A stretch of 41,165 nt of DNA from Capnocytophaga sp. oral taxon 338 str. F0234 (GTDB lineage Bacteria > Bacteroidota > Bacteroidia > Flavobacteriales > Flavobacteriaceae): the NCBI RefSeq assembly GCF_000192225.1, contig NZ_GL872413.1, forward strand, positions 39,602-80,766, in the 5' to 3' direction. Below the pieces are notes generated by a model. It saw only the letters and a program-made list of their open reading frames with translations, did not search any database and was not told where the DNA came from. The position numbers and the translations under genes are program-made. Shown here in pieces: positions 8,285 through 15,295 of the stretch; within the stretch, counting starts at the first letter, position 1; every line of letters starts with the position of its first letter.

Positions 8285-9142
8285 TTAGTATTTATAATTT
8301 ACTTTCCCAAAAGCAATAGGCTGAGGGTTCTGCACCACCCAAGCGGTCGTTAATTCGCATAGGCGATGAGTGCCTATGCCATCATCTTCTAAGATGTGTT
8401 TTTGAATATTGGCTACTTCGGTAAGTTCTGCTTCGGTAAGTGGATTACCCTGAGTCAAGTAACCGCTAATGGTTGTGATCATCTTGCGGTATTCCTTATC
8501 CCAGTTGCTCATAGCGTTACGCAAAAGTTCATCATTCACTCTACCTGCAATACGCACTACCTCACCCTGCACAGTGGATGCACTGCCTTTGCTAGATACC
8601 AAAAGTATCCAAGCCTGTTCGTAACGCTCTTCCCACGTATCGCCTGCCAGTACAATAGGCAATTTGCCATCATGCTGTATGCGACGTGGTACAGGAGGCA
8701 CATCAAAGAGTATGTATAGTTCTTGGAGGGAAGCATCTGCTTCTTCTAACCATTCAGAATTAGTATCAGCACGGCGAAATTCAAAATCTTCACCTATGAT
8801 AGTGAGTCGTTCTCTAGCATATTCAGTAGGCTTCAATCCTGCGTTCAAATAAATTTTGATAGCCTTGAGAGCTTGAGGCAGATAGCCTCCGCCGTTATGA
8901 GTGTACGCTCTATCACATTGTGCCCCCATATTATCTTTGGCATTGATATCTGCCCCTTGAGCAATCAGCCAGTCCATTAGCTCCAGCGGAATCTTATGAA
9001 AAGAAAGCGCAGGGGTCTTGAACGAACGACGATCGTAAGCGTTTAACTCACATTCGTTGAACACCGCTTTAAGTGCGTCTAAATCTTTGGCTTCTAACAG
9101 TTCGTTGAAGTTGGCGGGAAGGGTTTTCTTTTTCTTGGTCAT
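8285..9142 (-). CDS. Ankyrin-repeat protein
   Basis: The 285-residue protein contains an ankyrin-type stretch in its first 120 residues: LLEAKDLDALKAVFNECELN, then LMDWLIAQGADINAKDNMG with the classic GADIN turn, and ALKAIKIYLNAGLKPTEYAR. The second half (about 150-285) is unassigned and includes TWEERYEQAWILLVSSKGSA. It opens a three-gene operon and has a good promoter upstream (TTTG, 20 nt, TATCTTTG). Ankyrin repeats mediate protein-protein binding. A single-domain cytosolic ankyrin protein beside DUF4272 is reminiscent of immunity-like gene sets; this is inference only. Confidence 0.75.
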   Translation of the reverse strand: MTKKKKTLPANFNELLEAKDLDALKAVFNECELNAYDRRSFKTPALSFHKIPLELMDWLIAQGADINAKDNMGAQCDRAYTHNGGGYLPQALKAIKIYLNAGLKPTEYARERLTIIGEDFEFRRADTNSEWLEEADASLQELYILFDVPPVPRRIQHDGKLPIVLAGDTWEERYEQAWILLVSSKGSASTVQGEVVRIAGRVNDELLRNAMSNWDKEYRKMITTISGYLTQGNPLTEAELTEVANIQKHILEDDGIGTHRLCELTTAWVVQNPQPIAFGKVNYKY

Positions 9143-9181
9143 CTCTTTGAGTGAAAAATGAATAGTGAAAAATCATGGGGA

Positions 9182-9213
9182 CAAAGATAGTAAAAATAGT
9201 AACAAATGACAAA
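9182..9213 (-). promoter_or_regulatory. Promoter of the ankyrin operon
   Basis: On the - strand TTTG (9213-9210) and TATCTTTG (9189-9182) are separated by 20 nt, the standard Bacteroidota sigma-A geometry. The -7 box is about 40 nt upstream of the ATG at 9142. This separates the ankyrin operon from rtcB. Confidence 0.7.
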
Positions 9214-9265
9214 TGACTGATTCTACCGTGTTATTAGTCACTTGTTGCTTGTCGTTAGTCACTAA

Positions 9266-10657
9266 CTACCTGTCCATACGTACAATTCTCGGCTGAAAAG
9301 TACCAATAATGTCCACCAAATCACTTTGGGAAGCCATTACCGTTTCTATGTTTTTATAAGCCATAGGGGCTTCTTCGGCATTGCCTCCGATGAGGGTAAT
9401 ATCCTTGACTTTGAGGGCTTTTTTGATATCAGAACTGGTAAAGCGGCTACGGCTTTCATTACGAGAGAAAGCACGCCCTGCCCCGTGTGAAGCCGAATCA
9501 AAACTCTCGGCATTGCCCTTACCGCGCACAATGTAGCCTGCCTCGGTCATGGAAGCAGGGATAATACCCAATACACCCTCCCCTGCTGGGGTCGCTCCTT
9601 TGCGATGTACAATCACCTCCTTACCATCGTGAATTTCCTTCCATGCAAAATTGTGATGGTTCTCAATACGTGCTCTTAGGCGACCGCCTACCGCACGAAT
9701 AAGTCGGCGGTGAATGTCCTCATGACAAGCCGAAGCGTAATCGCCCGCAAGGTTCATAGCCGTCCAATACTCTAACCCTAAGTGGGTAGTGAGATCCAGC
9801 CAAGCAAACTGTTGGGCTTCCTTCGGGAGCGGACACTGTTCGGCAGCTACGCGTACGTAATACTGAGCAATTTCCGCGCCAAAGCCACGCGACCCACTGT
9901 GAGAAAGTATACCGAGATATTTTCCTTTGGGCAAACCTATCTGCGGATCGTCGGCTAAGAGTTCTACCTCGCCAAACTCCACAAAGTGGTTGCCACTGCC
10001 CGAAGTACCCATCTGCTTGATTGCCTTATCCTTCAATCGCTTGAGGATAGGAATCAGTAAAAAAGTATCGCGGTCGAAAATCTCGTGCTCTACATGCGAC
10101 TTATGATGTTCGTACATACCAAACTTGGTGTGCTCCATAAGGGCTTTCTCATACTTATCACGTGCCCCTGAGAGGTAGGACACAGGGATATCCAAGATAC
10201 TAAGGCACATACGGCAACCAATGTCCAAGCCTACCCCATAGGGAATCACGGCATTCTCTACCGCCAGCACGCCCCCTATAGGCAAGCCATAGCCACTATG
10301 GGCATCGGGCATGAGGGCACCTCCTACTGAAATAGGGAGCTTGAGCGCTGTATAGAGTTGCGTTTTAGCCTCTTCAGTGATGTCATCGCCAAAGATATGA
10401 TAAGGCGCTCGTGAGGCATTGAGCTGTCGTTTTTCGGTTTTGGTAGATGAAAGCAGCGCTTCGGCTATCTGACCAAAAGTAAGATGCCCCTCGTACTGCA
10501 CAGGATTTTTTAAAATATCTTCAAGTACCGACTTTACATAAGCGGCATTCTTAGTAGCGAAATTGCGCTTCATCACTTCTAACGCTACATTAATAGATTG
10601 ATTATTCGGGAAGCCTAACTTGAGGAGGTCTTTCCCTTTGAGTTTTAAATTTGCCAT
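9266..10657 (-). CDS. rtcB: RtcB RNA ligase (PrfH-linked, RtcB2 type)
   Basis: RtcB joins RNA 2',3'-cyclic phosphate or 3'-phosphate ends to 5'-OH ends using GTP and Mn2+. The 463-residue protein shows the family motifs in order: MPDAHSGYGLPIGGV (D118, H120), GVGLDIGCRM (D145, metal Cys148), GTSGSGNHFVEFGE, ILSHSGSRGFG, ENHHNFAW, HRKGATPA and a GASHGAGR-type block (SASHGAGRAFSR) bearing the His that is guanylylated in studied RtcBs. It lies 48 nt downstream of prfH on the same strand, the arrangement of the PrfH-RtcB2 pair shown in other bacteria to release and then reseal ribosomes cleaved in the 16S decoding centre. Its G+C is visibly higher than that of the gld or aspA regions. Confidence 0.95.
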   Translation of the reverse strand: MANLKLKGKDLLKLGFPNNQSINVALEVMKRNFATKNAAYVKSVLEDILKNPVQYEGHLTFGQIAEALLSSTKTEKRQLNASRAPYHIFGDDITEEAKTQLYTALKLPISVGGALMPDAHSGYGLPIGGVLAVENAVIPYGVGLDIGCRMCLSILDIPVSYLSGARDKYEKALMEHTKFGMYEHHKSHVEHEIFDRDTFLLIPILKRLKDKAIKQMGTSGSGNHFVEFGEVELLADDPQIGLPKGKYLGILSHSGSRGFGAEIAQYYVRVAAEQCPLPKEAQQFAWLDLTTHLGLEYWTAMNLAGDYASACHEDIHRRLIRAVGGRLRARIENHHNFAWKEIHDGKEVIVHRKGATPAGEGVLGIIPASMTEAGYIVRGKGNAESFDSASHGAGRAFSRNESRSRFTSSDIKKALKVKDITLIGGNAEEAPMAYKNIETVMASQSDLVDIIGTFQPRIVRMDR

Positions 10658-10691
10658 TTTTTTTAGGTGTTAGGGCTTAGGTATTTGCTAA

Positions 10692-10730
10692 GCGAATTAC
10701 CATTGTTAATGGGCGAATTGCCATTCGCCC
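10692..10730. repeat. REP-like palindrome and near-repeat at the prfH 3' end
   Basis: GGGCGAAT (10711-10718), a 4-nt loop and ATTCGCCC (10723-10730) form a perfect 8-bp stem, followed by CCTACA. A near-copy of one arm, gcgaattaccatt (10692-10704), repeats as gcgaattgccatt (10713-10725) with one mismatch. The palindrome covers the last codons of prfH. Copy number elsewhere in the genome cannot be judged from this window. Confidence 0.5.
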
Positions 10731-11407
10731 CTACAGAGACGTTTGGCAGCAGCACGTTCTTTCTTATAGCTCTTTTCTACATAAGTGCTTTTAAAATCAG
10801 TGCCTTTGAAAGTGCGCACAGGGTTGCCTCGTTGCACTTGGGTGTGATTGTTCCAATGGCTCTGCGCTTGCTCGGAAAGTTGCTGGAGTTCTATCTCGAT
10901 GAGTTTCTCTTTGAGGCGGGCAAGGGCGAATTTCTTATTGTCGAGTTGCGAACGCGAATCCTGTGCCAATACGCTGATACCCGTAGGCAGATGGGTGGCA
11001 CGTACGGCTGAATTTACCTTGTTTACATTCTGTCCGCCATTGCCTTGCGAACGAGTAGTTTGGAACTGTACATCGCACTCGGAGAAAGGCTGTCGTTGCA
11101 GTTGGTCAAGCTCAAAAACGCCTATATACCAATTGCTGCGCTGGTGGAACTTACGAAAAGTGCTCTTGCCTACCCAGCACACTGTGCCGAGCCAAGTTTT
11201 CAAAAAAGCGGCTAACTCCTTGCCTTTGAGTTGCACCGTAACCGATTTTACAGTGAGGTTGGCATCGCCTTCCTCACGGCTGAGAATAGTATAGCTGATG
11301 CCCGCTTGGGTGGCTTCTTGCAAAAAGACTTTCAGCACTTTGGCCACTACCCATTGGCATTCTAAGGGACCGCGCCCTGCGGTGATTTGTATGATTTTTT
11401 CTTGCAT
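10706..11407 (-). CDS. prfH: Peptide chain release factor homologue PrfH
   Basis: PrfH is a release-factor-like peptidyl-tRNA hydrolase that acts on ribosomes with damaged 16S rRNA. The 233-residue product carries the catalytic GGQ at 124-126 inside RSQGNGGQNVNKVNSAVRAT, then THLPTGISVLAQDSRSQLDNK, the typical domain 3 of class-I factors. It lacks the long N-terminal domains and stop-codon recognition domain of RF1/RF2, as expected for PrfH. It is 57 nt downstream of a Lys/Arg-rich unknown gene and 48 nt upstream of rtcB. The last codons (for RGEWQFAH) lie in a REP-like palindrome, so the present C-terminus may have been altered by a repeat. Confidence 0.93.
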   Translation of the reverse strand: MQEKIIQITAGRGPLECQWVVAKVLKVFLQEATQAGISYTILSREEGDANLTVKSVTVQLKGKELAAFLKTWLGTVCWVGKSTFRKFHQRSNWYIGVFELDQLQRQPFSECDVQFQTTRSQGNGGQNVNKVNSAVRATHLPTGISVLAQDSRSQLDNKKFALARLKEKLIEIELQQLSEQAQSHWNNHTQVQRGNPVRTFKGTDFKSTYVEKSYKKERAAAKRLCRGEWQFAH

Positions 11408-11464
11408 TTTCTTTGTTTTTTTGTAAATCAGACAAGTCTGACGGGCAGACTGTTCAGATAAGGG

Positions 11465-12247
11465 TTAAATATTGACCTCTAAGAGGAAATCAGCGATTTC
11501 TATTGCTGAGGTGTGATACTTAAGGGCTGCGATTTCTTTTAGCGGGGTGCGTTTGTACTTTTCCTTAGGCGTATAGCGCTTCTCGTATTGCTTCCACGAA
11601 TAACTGCCTCCATAGATTTTATGCCTGATAATACCCCTGTTCTTATAATCTTCTGTGACCTTCTCCAAGTCGGCAAGTTCTCGCTCTATGGCTACATCTA
11701 TAGGGCGGTAGTGTGTAATCATATAGGGTCTTACTCGCAGCTCAAAACGCCATTGGTCTATAAACTCATAATAAGTTTCAAAACGCTTAGAACGATGACA
11801 GTAGCATTCTACTTTGCCAAAAAGTGCCTGCTCTCGTGGTGTAAATCTGCCTTTGCGGCACCGCTCTTCCCACTCCCATTGACTGAAAGAGCGAAGTTCT
11901 TGTTTTAGAGGTATATAGGTACGCTTTCCTCTACGCTTTTTCTTCTTTTGAAACTTGCGATTATCAGCATACTGATAGGTATTGATTTTCCTCAACAAAT
12001 CTTCAAAAAACTCACCTGACTTACTGCGTTTCACATCTTCACAGACAACAAAGAAACGCACATAACCCCTTTGGTAGGGTTCGTCAAGAGGAACAAGAGG
12101 CAGTTCACGACGTTGTTTTAAGAGCACGTCTTGTCGTTTGTTGCAAGCGCGCAAGTACTTTTCATGGTCGGTTCGAGCAATACGTTTACGAGAACGCAGA
12201 TTGCGGAGGCGAGTTCCTCCTTCGGATGTAATATATAGATTTCCCAT
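11465..12247 (-). CDS. Unknown Lys/Arg-rich protein, first gene of the prfH-rtcB unit
   Basis: The frame is open to a TTG at 12259, but the ATG at 12247 (MGNLYITSEGGTRLRNLRS) is the likelier start, giving 260 residues. I do not recognise a family. The protein is highly basic: LRNLRSRKRIAR near residues 14-25, and a run of Lys/Arg in RKFQKKKKRRGKR near 101-113. It is also rich in Tyr and Glu. A Cys/His stretch (GKVECYCHRSKRFETYYEF) lies near the middle. There is no signal peptide or membrane segment. Basic character and its place 57 nt upstream of prfH suggest an RNA- or ribosome-binding role in the repair unit; this is inference. Its own leader carries a strong terminator. Confidence 0.7.
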   Translation of the reverse strand: MGNLYITSEGGTRLRNLRSRKRIARTDHEKYLRACNKRQDVLLKQRRELPLVPLDEPYQRGYVRFFVVCEDVKRSKSGEFFEDLLRKINTYQYADNRKFQKKKKRRGKRTYIPLKQELRSFSQWEWEERCRKGRFTPREQALFGKVECYCHRSKRFETYYEFIDQWRFELRVRPYMITHYRPIDVAIERELADLEKVTEDYKNRGIIRHKIYGGSYSWKQYEKRYTPKEKYKRTPLKEIAALKYHTSAIEIADFLLEVNI

Positions 12248-12341
12248 CTCAATTGACAATTAATAATTAACAAATTGCTTCGGGAAATGTCGTAGTATGA
12301 CAAGCGATTTTCCTCTCCTTTGGAGAGGACTGAGGTAAGGA

Positions 12342-12371
12342 AAAAGCCCGAAGCAGTCGCTTCGGGCTTTT
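12342..12371 (-). terminator. Strong intrinsic terminator in the leader of the prfH-rtcB unit
   Basis: A perfect 13-bp inverted repeat, AAAAGCCCGAAGC and its complement with a 4-nt loop (12355-12358), has a T run on either side, so it can act on both strands. On the - strand it stands 95 nt before the ATG at 12247 of the Lys/Arg-rich gene. It is about 250 nt past the stop of the upstream barrel gene, too far to be only that gene's terminator. Confidence 0.8.
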
Positions 12372-12424
12372 CTATATATTATACTATTATTCTAATCAAG
12401 CGGATACGCCACGAAGCGTTACCT
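12342..12424 (-). ncRNA. Candidate attenuator leader or small RNA
   Basis: A -7 box (TACCTTTG, 12436-12429, - strand) is followed by about 80 nt without any ATG and then the 13-bp terminator. The 5' part can form a small hairpin with ACGC / GCGT arms (within 12401-12422). CGCTTCG in that hairpin (12418-12412) is exactly complementary to CGAAGCG in the first arm of the terminator (12364-12358), so an antiterminator excluding both hairpins can be drawn. A second -7 box (TATCTTTG, 12527-12520) would give a longer RNA of about 170 nt. Either a regulated leader of the downstream operon or a free small RNA fits. Confidence 0.45.
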
Positions 12425-12428
12425 TGTG

Positions 12429-12436
12429 CAAAGGTA
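12429..12436 (-). promoter_or_regulatory. -7 box of the leader / small RNA
   Basis: TACCTTTG followed by CAC on the - strand fits TAnnTTTG plus the frequent pyrimidine. No good -33 TTTG was found. Confidence 0.5.
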
Positions 12437-12519
12437 ATTCTATGGTAATATGTAACTTGATATAGGTCATTTCTTCAAAAGTTTTAGAAGGTTAAACAAT
12501 AGTTGTTTAAAATCAGGGG

Positions 12520-12527
12520 CAAAGATA
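12520..12527 (-). promoter_or_regulatory. Upstream -7 box of the leader
   Basis: TATCTTTG followed by CCCC on the - strand. It is followed by an 8-bp hairpin, TTAAACAA / TTGTTTAA (12492-12510), at the 5' end of the predicted RNA. No -33 match at 19-21 nt. Confidence 0.45.
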
Positions 12528-12595
12528 ATGATTAATATTCAATGATTAACGATTAATAACAAATAATTAACAGTTTTACCCGTGAGTCAATCAGT

Positions 12596-12633
12596 AAATT
12601 AGTAAATTTGACAATGAGCTAATTTACTAATTT
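12596..12633. repeat. 13-bp A/T inverted repeat at the end of the barrel gene
   Basis: AAATTAGTAAATT (12596-12608) and its perfect complement (12621-12633) flank a 12-nt loop. The right arm contains the last codons and stop of the 12619-13479 gene. It may act as a 3' stabilising hairpin or weak terminator; no T run follows. Confidence 0.45.
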
Positions 12634-13479
12634 TATCCCTACTGAGAAATAGAATGCAGGACTATAGCTTTGTTTGGACGTCCCTTCCAAAGTTTGTGTA
12701 AAGAAAGTATTAAACTTCCGCTCCTTGTAGATGCTCATACGCATAAGGTCTATCCCCACAACCAAAGGGATATATAGGTATTTGCCTACCTTAAAATCAG
12801 GTTGTAGACCAATGATACTATGCTGGGTGAAAAAGACAGCTTTTTTGCCCTCCTTTCTCAAGAAAGCGGCATAGATAGAAGCGTCGGCTAAGAGATACAG
12901 TGAAAAGACGTCATTAAAATGATAGCCTATAGCCCCCTTTCCTCCTTCTAAGAAATTACCTTTAGCCCATCCTGTCCATCGCTCCCCTTGATATTCTACA
13001 AAAGCAGTAGGAAAAATCATGGGATAACTCAAGAGGGTATTGACGAGCGTTCCTGCCCCTATTTGCAAATGTTGGTTCTGATGCCAGATAAAAAGCAAGG
13101 CTCCATTGGCTACTACATTTTCCCCTATTGCAATGGACGAGAGTCGGTTTTCAGTCGTATATATTCCTATCCCTATCGCTGCAAGCCATGACCAACGGGT
13201 ACCTAATGGGCGCAGATGCAACACATTAGCACTAAGGTTCATCGTCTGATAAGGTAGCTCCTCTGTAGGGTTCATCTGTTGAAAGACTATATTGCCCCCC
13301 GCTGTCCAGACGCCTATACGCCTATAGGAGTCATTGGCAAGCGAATCAAGATGTATGGGCAATTGTAGGGAGAGTTCCTCCCTCAAAAGGTCTTTTTTAC
13401 CCAATATATCTGTCTTAAAAGAAACCTGAGCAGAGGCAGAGAAAAAGTAAAAGGTAAAAAGTAAAAGATATTTCTTCAT
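12619..13479 (-). CDS. Outer-membrane beta-barrel-like protein (DUF6268-like)
   Basis: The 286-residue protein has a short signal peptide (MKKYLLLFTFYFFSASAQ) and then alternating amphipathic strands with aromatic ends (HLRPLGTRWSWLAAIGIGIY, ALLFIWHQNQHLQIGAGTLV, AFYFSVGIKLVN), the look of a small outer-membrane barrel. The closest family I can suggest is DUF6268, with no known function. The final strand ends with the chain, as in many barrels. It lies 46 nt downstream of a secreted nitroreductase gene on the same strand and may be cotranscribed. Confidence in the barrel is moderate; the family name is tentative. Confidence 0.65.
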   Translation of the reverse strand: MKKYLLLFTFYFFSASAQVSFKTDILGKKDLLREELSLQLPIHLDSLANDSYRRIGVWTAGGNIVFQQMNPTEELPYQTMNLSANVLHLRPLGTRWSWLAAIGIGIYTTENRLSSIAIGENVVANGALLFIWHQNQHLQIGAGTLVNTLLSYPMIFPTAFVEYQGERWTGWAKGNFLEGGKGAIGYHFNDVFSLYLLADASIYAAFLRKEGKKAVFFTQHSIIGLQPDFKVGKYLYIPLVVGIDLMRMSIYKERKFNTFFTQTLEGTSKQSYSPAFYFSVGIKLVN

Positions 13480-13525
13480 CTAATTGTTAATCGTTAATTG
13501 TTATAAATTCCATATTCTTCTTTCT

Positions 13526-14578
13526 TCACTTTTCACTCTTCACTTTTATGACTTCTCTAATATCTTTCCTTTTGGAGTAGGCCATAGGTTGCGCATAACC
13601 AAGACGTAGAAGTATTTGGGGGTAAGCATGAGCTATGGGAAGATTTTCTCTCAGTGTAGCACTGATTTCAGGCACTTCACATGGCTGGTTAAGGTAAGCA
13701 TGAGCGATTCCCTCCTGAGTGAGCAAGAGTAAAAAGCGTTCAAGAGTGCGGCCTATCTGTATCCAAGTGAGAATATCGTTCTTCTCGGTGGTCAGCAGCA
13801 CCATGTGCGAAGAGGATTGTATCTTCTTTAGGTCGGTCTTGTTCTGCGTCTTAGCCTTGAGGCTCGCCTTTACAATAGGTTCGGTGACCCAACGAGGTAG
13901 GTTAGGTGCCCCCAATACTGCATAGCTCAGCCCATCATGGGTACTCTCAGCGTGTTTCTTATTAAAACGAATCCATGAGAGGAGTTCGCTTTTGAAAGCA
14001 GGGTCTCCCATCTGCACGGTATTGCCTTGTAGTACCGCTTGGGTGAGGGTCTCAAAAGGTGGAGTATCCTTGGCAAAGGTATAGAGTTTTACTTGCCTCT
14101 CGGTAGAAGCCTGTCCTTGATAGACCCTTTCTATAAGTCTTTGCAATAGTATAGAGTCTATTTGTCGGTTTTCATAGACAGAGCGGTTAGTTTGTCGTTT
14201 GTCAATCATAGCTGCTAAAGGGTCAGAGACAACCGTATTGGACTTATGGAGTCCTACGGTGATAACTCCTTCTTCGCTAAGGATTACCTCAGTCTGGTAA
14301 TGCAGTTCGGTAGCCTTCGTACAGAGGTTCTCTAAGGCACAACCCAAGCTAATAAAAAGTTCGCGGTGCTGGCTATCCACTGCAGGGAGTGCCTTGTCCA
14401 AATTCGGAGAGATCACAATGCTATGAGTCGTAGTCTCAAACCACCAAGGCTGAGAGTTATGACCTGAAGGCGCCTGAGTAGCTGCCTTGATAAGGGTCAT
14501 GAAATCAGAATCTTGAGCGCGTCCCTTAAGGGCAACCAGCGCCATCATAAAAGTAATAGATAACATTTTGAAGTTCAT
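13526..14578 (-). CDS. Exported nitroreductase-family protein (Acg-like)
   Basis: This is a 350-residue nitroreductase-fold protein with an N-terminal signal peptide (MNFKMLSITFMMALVALKGRAQ), which is unusual because most family members are cytosolic FMN enzymes. The motif APSGHNSQPW at 36-45 and the pattern RQTNRSVYENRQI are characteristic of the Acg/Rv2032-like branch. Members of that branch often lack an intact FMN site and may act as flavin-binding storage proteins. Near the C-terminus, AHAYLNQPCEVPE and AYPQILLRLGYAQP are also typical. It is 81 nt downstream of a Crp/Fnr regulator. A periplasmic reductase or flavin-binding role is inferred. Confidence 0.82.
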   Translation of the reverse strand: MNFKMLSITFMMALVALKGRAQDSDFMTLIKAATQAPSGHNSQPWWFETTTHSIVISPNLDKALPAVDSQHRELFISLGCALENLCTKATELHYQTEVILSEEGVITVGLHKSNTVVSDPLAAMIDKRQTNRSVYENRQIDSILLQRLIERVYQGQASTERQVKLYTFAKDTPPFETLTQAVLQGNTVQMGDPAFKSELLSWIRFNKKHAESTHDGLSYAVLGAPNLPRWVTEPIVKASLKAKTQNKTDLKKIQSSSHMVLLTTEKNDILTWIQIGRTLERFLLLLTQEGIAHAYLNQPCEVPEISATLRENLPIAHAYPQILLRLGYAQPMAYSKRKDIREVIKVKSEK

Positions 14579-14659
14579 TTTATTTGTATTTGTTTTTCAT
14601 GGCAAAATAACGACGAAAAACCATAGAAAAAATGAACTTGGGTTAATAAATGAAGTTCC

Positions 14660-15187
14660 TTAGAAAATGCGTTTCCGTATTCTACTAAGGGCTTGAGGGG
14701 TAATGCCTATATAAGAAGCGATATATTTCAGCGGAATATTCTGAATAAGCTTAGGATCTTTCTCCAATAGGGTACGGTAGATTTCTTCGGGGGATTGTAG
14801 CAGAAATTGGGCTTCTCGTTGCATTTTCTCAATAAGCAAATGTTCTAATATATCGGCTTTTATTTGGAGATACTCCTGTTTCTGTATCAGATGCTCAAGG
14901 TGTTCGCGTCCTATCTTATAGGCAGTAACATCCTTAAGGGCTTCAATAGAAAGCAACGAGGGTTCTTGCTTGACAAAAGAGGCATAAGAGAGGCAAAAGG
15001 TCTCTGGGAACAATATATCCACAGTAGTCTCCTTGTCGGTCATGGAATTATAATAAAAGAAACGTACAATCCCTTCGCTAAGGTAATACAAATAGTTTTC
15101 TACCTTGCCTGCACAGGTCAAGAGTGCTCCCTTAGTGAAGTGTACTTCGGTAAAATACTGGCTGAGAAAATCAAAATTAAACGGCAT
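14660..15187 (-). CDS. Crp/Fnr-family transcriptional regulator
   Basis: The 175-residue protein has a cyclic-nucleotide-binding beta-roll fold in its first 120 residues (FTKGALLTCAGKVENYLYYLSEGIVRFFYY, ILFPETFCLSYASF). A long dimer helix follows, and a shortened winged helix ends the chain: IPLKYIASYIGITPQALSRIRKRIF. This short form is common in Bacteroidota. No Cys cluster for an iron-sulphur centre is seen. It sits upstream of, and in line with, the exported nitroreductase gene, which it may regulate. A TATTTTTG -7 box lies about 24 nt before its ATG. Confidence 0.88.
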   Translation of the reverse strand: MPFNFDFLSQYFTEVHFTKGALLTCAGKVENYLYYLSEGIVRFFYYNSMTDKETTVDILFPETFCLSYASFVKQEPSLLSIEALKDVTAYKIGREHLEHLIQKQEYLQIKADILEHLLIEKMQREAQFLLQSPEEIYRTLLEKDPKLIQNIPLKYIASYIGITPQALSRIRKRIF

Positions 15188-15210
15188 TTCTTAATAATGG
15201 GTAACAATAA

Positions 15211-15218
15211 CAAAAATA
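15211..15218 (-). promoter_or_regulatory. -7 box of the Crp/Fnr regulator gene
   Basis: TATTTTTG on the - strand, 24 nt before the ATG at 15187. A TTTG lies 12 nt further upstream, too close for a standard -33 element. Confidence 0.4.
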
Positions 15219-15295
15219 CATTTATTTTTTCAAATTACCATCCATTTCTCTTCTTTTTTATCCATCAAGCATAGAAGAAATAAACATTTGGTCTC

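Noticed and set aside
12342-12527. 6S RNA as identity of the 170-nt leader transcript
   Set aside because: Length is close, but the 5' and 3' parts do not pair into the long rod with a central bubble that 6S RNA needs.
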